DNA from: Prosopocoilus inquinatus
Lineage: Eukaryota > Arthropoda > Insecta > Coleoptera > Lucanidae
NCBI GenBank assembly: GCA_036172665.1
Contig: CM069876.1
Coordinates: 5,084,001-5,148,000, forward strand
Length of the DNA stretch: 64,000 bases
Direction of reading: 5' to 3'
The notes beneath the pieces were generated by a model. That model made no database searches. It saw only the letters and a program-made list of their open reading frames with translations, and was not told where the DNA came from. How positions within the stretch are numbered: position 1 is the first letter of the stretch; each line of letters starts with the position of its first letter. The position numbers and the translations under genes were made by a program. This document shows positions 56,627 to 64,000 of the stretch, one piece after another.

Positions 56627-57870
56627 TGTACACTAATGCTTAAAAGTTTCGAAATGAAAAGCAATAAAATCGTTCGAATTTGAACCTTATTGAAACGGGC
56701 CTAATATATTTCGAACCTTAAGGAACAGAGACACTTTCTCCGCACCCCGATAGGAGGGTTGTTTACTTAGGTCCTATTAAACCCCGGCCGGTGCAGATGT
56801 TTATGGTTTGTTGAATTTCGTTGCCAGTATTTGGTTCCGAGTATTTATTGAGGCGACGCGCGGTTGCGAACGCGGACGCGGTGGCGAATTTGTTTGTTCT
56901 CTTTTGCTTTAACTTAAAAATTGAACAAAAAATGTTTTTTTTTAATTAGAATATTTTATATTGTTAAATAACAGGATTTCAGATCATATTATAAAGACAT
57001 ATAAATGTTAAATTGCTATGAAGGATCGACGATGTTAATTAATCTGAAAAATTATAATTATACCAAATTTCTGCTTTTATACACTTCTGGTTTGTTTGAC
57101 TTCACAAAAATTTTATTCGTTTGTAGTTTGTGTATGTTTTTCTGTGGATTCTAAAATTTTCATTACGAGAAATACATAAATAGATTTTTAGTAAATATGA
57201 AATACAGGGTGATTTATTAGCTCACTGACAACCTTTGCCATACGGAAAGCTCACATAATTTTAAGAAAATAATAACAATTAGGACATATGTTCGATTTTA
57301 TTTATTTTTAAGTAAATAGAAGACCTCACAATTTTGATTCTAGTTATTTCGTCCCGTTCCTCTGTACAGCTGTTTCAGTCCTATTTGGGGCTTCGTCAGC
57401 AGAAGCGATCGCAGGATGTCGCTATTTAAGCGGTTTCTATTATGCTATTTAAGCATTTCCGTTATATTTTACATTTTTTCACGTCATCTTTATTTTATAA
57501 ATGTTAATATATTGATATTTTCAATTCAATTTTATCATACACGTCTTATTCACATGTCAAGAAAGTATTTGAAGTATTTTGTGAAAATATGTGAATGATT
57601 TTTGAGTATTTGAAAAAATATATAGAATGAGCTAGATTATTTAAATTTGTTTCTTATTATAGTAATATAAATGCTAAGAAGTTCTGCTCAACAAAGCTAT
57701 TAATTAGTTGCAAAACATATGTGTATTTAATGAAACTAGAAAGTTAAATTTAATTAACGAAAAATAACAGATTTTATTTTATTGACTTATTTAATTTCAA
57801 TTGCCAAAGTTTCAGAAATTTTAATTTCATAATGCACACATTATTTACTACACATGTTATAATATTTAGA
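56627..57870 (+). repeat. Dispersed repeat, copy 2 (pair with 17830-19190)
   Basis: The match runs from TGCTTAAAAGTTTCGAAA through CTCCGCACCCCGATAG to CAACAAAGCTATTAATTAG. It is interrupted near 57205-57430 by other repeats, including hammerhead repeat locus 9. It has no ORF in common with copy 1. Confidence 0.6.
57357..57430. mobile_element. Hammerhead repeat (family I) locus 9, fragment
   Basis: A minus-oriented ribozyme (about 57359-57406: CTGACGA core, stem II AGCCC/GGACT with a mismatch, ACAGCTGT, A17) is joined directly to a plus-oriented 3' piece (GATGTCGCTATTT). It is short and diverged, but keeps the family's inverted architecture. Confidence 0.65.
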
Positions 57871-58204
57871 AAATAAATTTTGTTAAATTTCTTATCCATC
57901 CAACTACAATGAAAGTCTTTCTAGCAGATTATTCAAGTTGGTTGAATAAGTTCGCATCTGTGTTAAATCGCTGTGTTTGCGATGACCGGTTTTATTATCG
58001 GGGTAGCAGGTACGGTTGTAAAAGCTATAAGTACTCCGAAAACTTTATAGCAGAAGTGTACACTCATCTGGGAACATCCTGTATACTAACCGACGGTTTA
58101 TTAAGTCGCACTTTATAATACAATTTAAACGAGAAACTGCGACTTGGTAAAATGCAGGCTACTATACTTATGTTGCAGGATATGCAAGCAAGCGTCAATA
58201 AAAC

Positions 58205-59240
58205 ATATACAGGATGTTCCACTTAAGGCGGATTCTTTCATACCTCACTTGTTATTACTTTTACGAAAAAATGTTTCAAATGAAAGTTTCACTGAATTAT
58301 GTGGAGCATATTTTAAAATTAGTTTAACGTATACAGAGTGTAGCCTGGGCATTAGGTTACTTCGTTCTTTTTTAACTAGAACTGATGGCTAAATTTTAAT
58401 GTGACTTTGTGTACCATACATAGGGTCTAATCTAAACCGTTTTCGCGTTATTAAATTTTTTTTACAAAATATCGCTCTTCCAGTACCTCAAACAAATGCA
58501 AATATTTTCCGAACAAATGATGTCAGAGACTTGTGGTTTTTGCCAAAGTTTCGTTTTGAAACGCTTTTTCAGTTACACTGCCAAGAAAAAATTCCAGCTA
58601 ACAAACAGTTTATTTGCTGTATAACCACAGCAACTAACAACAAATGTCAATGTTTTGTGTATTTTTAAAAATCGTAAAGAAAATCTAGGATACTGAAAAA
58701 ACTGTTAACGACAGATATTGACAACCCTAAATCATTGAAAAGAGAATTAAGTAGCACATGTAATAATAATAGCAAAAGTTATATGACATTCCATTAAAAT
58801 AAAAATTAGTTATTGTAGTTTGCTATGTTGCTATTTTTTTTTTTTTTGTTGAGGGTGTATCTGAAAAAGCGTTTCAAGACGAAACTTTTGCAAAAAGCCA
58901 TAAGTCCCTAACGTCATTTGTTCCGAAGATATTTGCATTTATTTGAGGTACTGCAAGAGCAATATTTTTTTTAAAAAGTTAAATAACGCGAAAACGGTTT
59001 AGATTAGACCCTATGTATAGTACAAAAAATCACATTAAAATTCAGTCCAGAATCCGAAAATATAAAATCATATAAGGTGTTCCATTTAAAATGACGAAGT
59101 GACCTAATGCCTAGGCTAAACGGAACGCTCAGTATACGTCATACTAATTTTAAAATATGCTCCATATGATACAGTGAAACTTTCATTTGAAACATTTTTT
59201 TCGTAAAAATTAATAACTAGAAAGGTATGAAAGAACCCGC
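58205..59240. mobile_element. Palindromic element P7
   Basis: The inverted arms fold near 58815. The left end is ATACAGGATGTTCCACTTAA. Both arms contain GAAACTTTCATTTGAAACAT-type blocks and AAGCGTTTCAAAACGAAAC. The right end is truncated before its terminal motif. Confidence 0.75.
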
Positions 59241-59529
59241 CCCTTTATGCTGTTACTGTCAATGATGAAATATCATGAAATAATTACGTCTCAAATATTT
59301 AAGAAACAACGGAAAAGCATATACTTAGTGTAGGATGACCAGACGTCCTTCTTTTTAGTTTCATATCCCATTGTCCACACAACCTTAAAACAGGACGCAA
59401 TTTGTCCCATTACGTGTCATTTGAATTTGTTCTCGAGCAATATCTCGATAATTACCGAAGGTACAAAAAAAGTTTCAGGATATTTTTGTATAAATTTTAG
59501 AGGTTTACAACACAAAATTATTTTCATCT

Positions 59530-60545
59530 ATACAGGATGAATCAGTGGTGCTGGATGCAACTTTTTATACTTCAAGCGGCACAATCCGTGTATGATATCA
59601 AAGTTGGATTGCTCATTGTTACGTTCGTATTTCGCTCTAACCATTCCGGTGGAGTAGGCTTCCCTTCGTGCACGCTTGTTAAGGGTGGTACGGTTGTTTG
59701 GTTGAAAGGTATTCGAGCGAAGTGGAGTGGCCCGGACTCGCTCTTGACGACGAACAAGCGTGCAGTAAAGTTGTATTTCACGTCTCAGAAGCGCTGTGAG
59801 TTTGGGCGTTATTTGAAACGATTTTGTCGTTGGATCAGTGAACCTACCGAGTTGTACGGATGCATTCACACGCTAATTGCTGTCTCGACAAGTTTGGGGA
59901 CCGTTTATTCGGCTTTGAGGGACATGTTAAACTTCTTTCCGGTTCGCTCTTCAACTGCGAGCTAAACGCCGTTTTGTTTCTCCCTTTTGTTACTTGTTTG
60001 GTTTCCTCGTGCGTTTACCGCCCTCGGTCGTAAATTTTCACACAATTTTTTCCATATAGCAAGCAATCCTGGGCAGTTTTCCACCACCGATTCAGTTCAA
60101 GGCGAGCTTCCGCGTCGCCTTGTTATACTCCTGCAGGTGTTACTCCGAGGAACGATGCGTTTTCCGTCGTCGCTTTTGGTTGTGGAAAAAAAAAACAAGT
60201 TTGAACACTCCCGTTTACGGGCTGTTGCGGCAATTTCAGTAGCGTTCCGTCCCGGAGGGCCGGAGTAAGAATTTTCCTTTCTGTTTTCCGCTCCGTATTT
60301 AGAAACAAGTTACGTGATGTCGCGCGTCGATCCACGGGCGTGCTGCAAGCCAGCGGCAGGGACCGTTGTAGGTCAGCAATTTTATTTTCCTTTCATCGAC
60401 GAACTCGGCGGAAGGATGGCTTTGCCATACAGTTTTTTGTAATTTTGTTTGTAGGCTTACATTGTTGTTTGTCCCATATTCTTGCGAATTTTATTATTTT
60501 CTGTTTGATTGATTTGGTCGATACGTGGTGGAAATCCATTTAAAC
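59530..60545 (+). repeat. GC-richer repeat, copy 1
   Basis: It shares with 62790-63370, in the same order, GTTGCTGTCTC, TTTCACACAATTTTTTCCAT, CCGATTCAGTTCA-like, ACGTGATG and CCCATATT...GCGAATTTTA blocks. Several ORFs of 60-142 codons exist on both strands, but none persists in copy 2, so no CDS is called. It could be LTRs of one family or a large non-autonomous element. Confidence 0.55.
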
Positions 60546-60699
60546 GTAGACGTAGATGTAAAAAAAAAACTAATCTTTTTTACTCACAATTTCCCCTATC
60601 TTTTATAAGGTTACAAAATTTCTTAAATGCTGCGACATGCTTCGCTTATTACTACAGCTTCTTTGGGTAGTAACACAAAATATCTTGGGGTCGGTTTTT

Positions 60700-61610
60700 A
60701 TACTTAATATTGAAACAGATTGACCAATGGTGAATTGTTAAGGTCTAACTGGCTATTCAATAAGTTGTCGGAATTCTTAAGCTTCTTTATTTTTAGGGAT
60801 TCCAGGAGGTCTAGTCTTTTACTTTTATTTTCTACGTGTAAAATTTTAAAATCGGTGCTGAAATTATGATGAGACTCAATGAGGTGTGAGGCGTAGTGTG
60901 ATTCAGTTTTTTTTTATGAATGAAGCGGGAAAAGTGTTATTTAATTCCTTTAGAGAAACTTCTACCTGATTGGCCTATATAAGTTTTTGTACAATCCCCA
61001 CATACTAGCTGATATACTCCTGACTTATTTTGTTTATCTATTTTGCTTTTACTATTTTTTTAATTTAGTGAGATACTTTTTGATGTTTTCGCTAGTTTTG
61101 CCTGCGTATGTAATAACTTTATAATTGTTATCTTTTTCTTTAGTTGGGCTAGAATATATCAAATCTATTGTTTTCTTATAGAGTTTTTTATTTAAAATGT
61201 TGTCCATCATTTGAGACGTATATCCATTATTTACTGCAATTTGTTTTATTATATAGAGTTCTTTTTGAAAATTTGATTTGTTTAAAGGTATTGTTGTTAA
61301 TCTGTGTATCATGCTGTGGAACGTTGCTAATTTATGTTGTCTGAGGTGATCTGATAAATTATGTATTGTTGTGTCAGTGTGAGAAGGTTTACGAAAAAAT
61401 GTGTCGGTTGTTTATTTTCTTAATCGTTAAATCTAAGAAGTTAATTGAATTGTCAGTTTCTTTTTCTATTGTAAATTTAATGTTGTCATATAGACTGTTG
61501 ATGAAATTGAGAAATTGGTCTAGTTGTCTATTTGTACCGACAAAACCTGCGAGAACATCCATCAACGTATCTGTGTCAATACAGGAATTTTTGGAAATGT
61601 AAATTTGGTT
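60700..61610 (-). pseudogene. PLE of a second lineage, RT C-terminus and GIY-YIG
   Basis: On the minus strand: RT palm end (DVLAGFVGTNRQLDQFLNFI, FTIEKETDNSINFLDLTI), thumb (MIHRLTTIPLNKSNFQKELY, QIAVNNGYTSQMMDNILN), linker (VITYAGKTSENIKKYLTKLK) and a GIY-YIG nuclease (GVYQLVCGDCTKTYIGQSGR near 60960-61020; SHYASHLIESHHNFSTDFKI). Stops and frame changes occur (after TKLKK, after KGI). The YVDD-containing part is lost at the right edge. It differs clearly from the PLE at 3201-8370. Confidence 0.82.
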
Positions 61611-61619
61611 TGTAACTTA

Positions 61620-62680
61620 ATAAAGAAACACCTTGTATGGTTGAAAATAATTTTAAGCTGTGCACAACTTAATAAAGTTCTTTTGGTTAAATGTAACGGG
61701 CGTCTAACAGTTATTGTAGTCCTAGGTGGCTGCGGAATCAAATATGAATATCGATTCTTACTTCGCATCGTTGAATTAACGTCTCAAAATTGGCGTCAAA
61801 GAACTAATAAATTCTTGTACACCTATTTATTGTTTTATTGTTTTATTGCAATTTCAAACAATAATTATTTGAAAATATTTTGCTCCACAGCTGCCCAGGA
61901 CTACGATAATTGGATGACCGTTACATATAATGCCATTTCCGTATTTCCTCGGAACTTTGAGACTTTCCTCAATTTTTTGTCGTTTCCTAAAAATGGTCAC
62001 CTGAATTTAGCGTTCCGCATTAATCCCGCAACGCTCCCGTTTCCGCATTCCCGCGTCGGTGTACTGGACCTTTAAGAATATTTACATTACACGTTCACAA
62101 CTTAAAAAACTCTACCATTCATTGCATTCATTGCACATACGCTTATTATTACATTCTAAACAATTTCCACGTGTAAAATTTTTTATTACAAATTCACAGA
62201 TTAGATTGCGCCGGTTGCGTAACCTTTGTAATTTTATTCACTTTTCAACGACCAAGGCAATCACGTTTTTCAAATAAACTCGTCCAGTTTAATAACAATG
62301 CCAGCATGATTTATTGCTTAAACTCGTTTGTAGCTTAGATATCGCACACTATACGGCTAAAAAAAAATATGGTTTAAAGAAAACAAGCGAAATTTATTAA
62401 TTTCAAAAGACAAAGCCCTCACGTATAAAATGCAATAGCTTCACCGGAAAAATTAATTAGTCTAAAACACAAACAACGCAAAGGTCGATCGATGGTTTGA
62501 GTGGTGTGACTGTAATTAAAAAGTTACACCCTTAAAGCTGGGCGGCCACTGCGAGCGAAGCGAAGCTACGATGAGCGAAATTGCGTTTTTTAACAGTTAG
62601 CTCCTATGAAATCTTACGTAGACGCGGCAAGTAAAGCTAAGCAAAGCGAATCTCAGCTAACGAAGTTTTAAAACGCGACC
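61620..62680. other. Unassigned sequence
   Basis: No gene was recognised. An ORF of 183 codons across 61524-62075 starts inside the antisense of the PLE remnant and has no recognisable domain. Around 62540-62720 are GCGAAGCGAAG-type words and an imperfect GTGGCC/CAGTGGTCACG pair, suggesting a MITE. Confidence 0.4.
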
Positions 62681-62789
62681 ACTGTACATGAACAAACGTC
62701 CAGTGGTCACGTCTCTAAAGCGTTGTGAGCTAGATTTTATTTGGATTAACTTTCTTGATGGATCCGGTTAAACGGATTACAGTCACATC

Positions 62790-63370
62790 GTTAGTTGCTG
62801 TCTCAGCGGGCCTTGGGACCGTTTGTTCGGTTTTGAGGGACGCATGAATCTTTTCCGGCTTGCTGTACACAAGCAAGGTAAGCGCCATTTTGATTCTTCA
62901 TTTTGTTACTTGGTTGTTTTCCACGTGCATTTACCGCTCACGGTCGTAAATTTTCACACAATTTTTTCCATAAAGCAAGTAGCCCTGGGCAGATTTCCAC
63001 TGTCGATTCAGTGCAGTGCAACGTGATTACCGTCTCACTTATTCCCGTAAGCGTCGCTCTGAGAGACGACACGTTCTCCTCGTGCTTTCTGTTGAGGAAA
63101 ATAAGTTCGACCGTTCCCATTTTAGAGTTGTAACAGCCGTCTCGTCGACATTCCGCCCCGGAGCGATTCAGTAATTTCCTTCTTTTTCTTTTTGTCCTTG
63201 GAAACGAATTACGTGATGCCAGTTCACGAGCGTGCGTATTTTCCCCGACGAATTCAGCGGTAGGGAGGCCTTGTTTGCTGTGATAACGTAGTCAGGGGAT
63301 TACACTGTTATTATCCCATATTTTGCGAATTTTACTATACTCTATTTTTTATTGATACGCGGAAATTTAC
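62790..63370 (+). repeat. GC-richer repeat, copy 2
   Basis: A diverged copy of the second half of 59530-60545 (see there). Its ORFs differ from those of copy 1. Confidence 0.55.
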
Positions 63371-64000
63371 TTCGCTCTTTTCGACTACAGTATATAGATT
63401 ATAGTATTTGTTAACTGTTAATTATAATAGACTATAGTATTTGTTAACTGTTAATTTTGTCTTGGCTCTGAGCACAGAGCGAATTCACATAATTTTGGCT
63501 CTTTTCTCCTTATTGTTTCTAGCCTCTTTTTTACTTTCAATCTGTTCTGTGCGTTTCACGTCATAATTTTTTGATATTCCGTTTGATGTTAAGAGACTGT
63601 AAGCAACGCGAGAGTACTCACGCCGATGCGCCAATGCCCTTTGTTCTGGGCGGTATACATTTGAATATTTGTATGCTTTAATAAACGTTCTGTTTTTGGC
63701 CGAACCTAAACATCTTTATTTATTAATTTCATTTCCTGGGGAGTTGTACCTTCAAGGAACATACAGGGTTATATTTTTCTGACAGCGTATTGCCCTTTGC
63801 TTGTGGGTTGTTGTTGGAACAAATGTTGTACATTATAGGCATGGTCGCTAGATGGAGTTTGGTGCTCCTATTTCTCAGTCTACCCCTTAAGAATTCTTAG
63901 ACGCCCGCCATTAGCCGGTAACAAACAAGAAGGCGAACCACCGGCAGCCACGTGCGGCGTGATCTCTTTAGCAATTATCAATTCTTATAGTTTTATAAGT
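63371..64000. other. Unassigned right edge
   Basis: It includes a direct duplication (TATAGTATTTGTTAACTGTTAATT twice within 63400-63460), an AATAAACG polyadenylation-like signal at about 63680, and a TACAGGGTT motif at 63763. No ATPase exon or other gene was recognised. Confidence 0.4.

Noticed and set aside
7774..57430. 310-bp family as an ordinary palindromic MITE
   Set aside because: Inversions are partial and differ at each locus, locus 7 and locus 8 are not inverted at all, 3' ends are fixed, tandem multimers occur, and duplications of about 12 bp do not fit a DNA transposon with terminal inverted repeats.
59528..59965. Overlapping ORFs of 142 codons (plus) and 113 codons (minus)
   Set aside because: They oppose each other in a GC-richer repeat that naturally lacks stops. 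Neither persists in the related copy at 62790-63370 and no domain is recognisable.
1..64000. tRNA or rRNA genes
   Set aside because: No tRNA box A/B pairs with a cloverleaf and no rRNA core sequences were noticed by eye; a scan with tRNAscan-SE would be decisive.
48785..64000. N-terminal exon or promoter of the ATPase
   Set aside because: No minus-strand segment with a GT donor and an SPCA-like N-terminus was recognised; this region is short-ORF repeat sequence, so the 5' exon is not called.

Overview
The window is a stretch of an insect nuclear genome, possibly a beetle, although the order cannot be fixed from this sequence. It is AT-rich, has GT-AG introns, and is saturated with transposable elements. 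Only one host gene is recognisable: a secretory-pathway Ca2+/Mn2+-ATPase (SPCA/PMR1 type; SPoCk in Drosophila, ATP2C1 in human). It lies on the minus strand and covers most of the window. Eight exons (A 48539-48784, B 31446-31707, C 15071-15308, D 14722-15014, E 8793-9315, F 8413-8728, G 3031-3172, H 2645-2836) join in phase into 737 uninterrupted codons. These run from just before M1 to about M7. The N-terminal exon(s) were not found and should lie right of 48784 or beyond the window. The C-terminal M8-M10 exon(s) lie left of 2645, probably outside the window. Some introns are tiny (56, 64, and 194 with a MITE). Others have been expanded to 5-17 kb by repeats.

Layout. 1-2640: end of an LTR-like repeat, a 20-bp minisatellite, and a hammerhead-like motif. 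2645-9315: ATPase exons H-E; the F-G intron holds an inverted double Penelope-like element (PLE, 3201-8370) carrying a hAT transposon (4065-6294) and a small hammerhead-ribozyme element (7774-7970). 9316-14721: satellite, MITEs and repeats. 14722-15308: exons D and C. 15309-31445: an LTR-like repeat and about 9 kb of nested kilobase-scale palindromic elements. 31446-31707: exon B. 31708-48538: foldback elements, a mariner-type transposon, and palindromes. 48539-48784: exon A. 48785-64000: repeats only, including a second PLE lineage and a hAT MITE.

The most interesting content is a family of small repeats with a unit of about 310 bp, found at ten or more sites. Its members carry a complete type I hammerhead ribozyme fold: 7-bp stem I, CTGAAGA core, 5-bp stem II, GAA, palindromic stem III, and cleavage after GTC. 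Copies share one 3' terminus (TTTTATCTGTT), often have the 5' part inverted, contain head-to-tail copies with a 310-311 bp period, and have target-site duplications of about 12 bp. This matches the retrozyme concept of a small circular ribozyme RNA mobilised by a PLE-like reverse transcriptase. The PLE in the same window carries its own hammerhead-like motif and a 13-bp duplication. At least two further unrelated repeats show the same fold. None of this has been tested by folding software or database search; it was read by eye.
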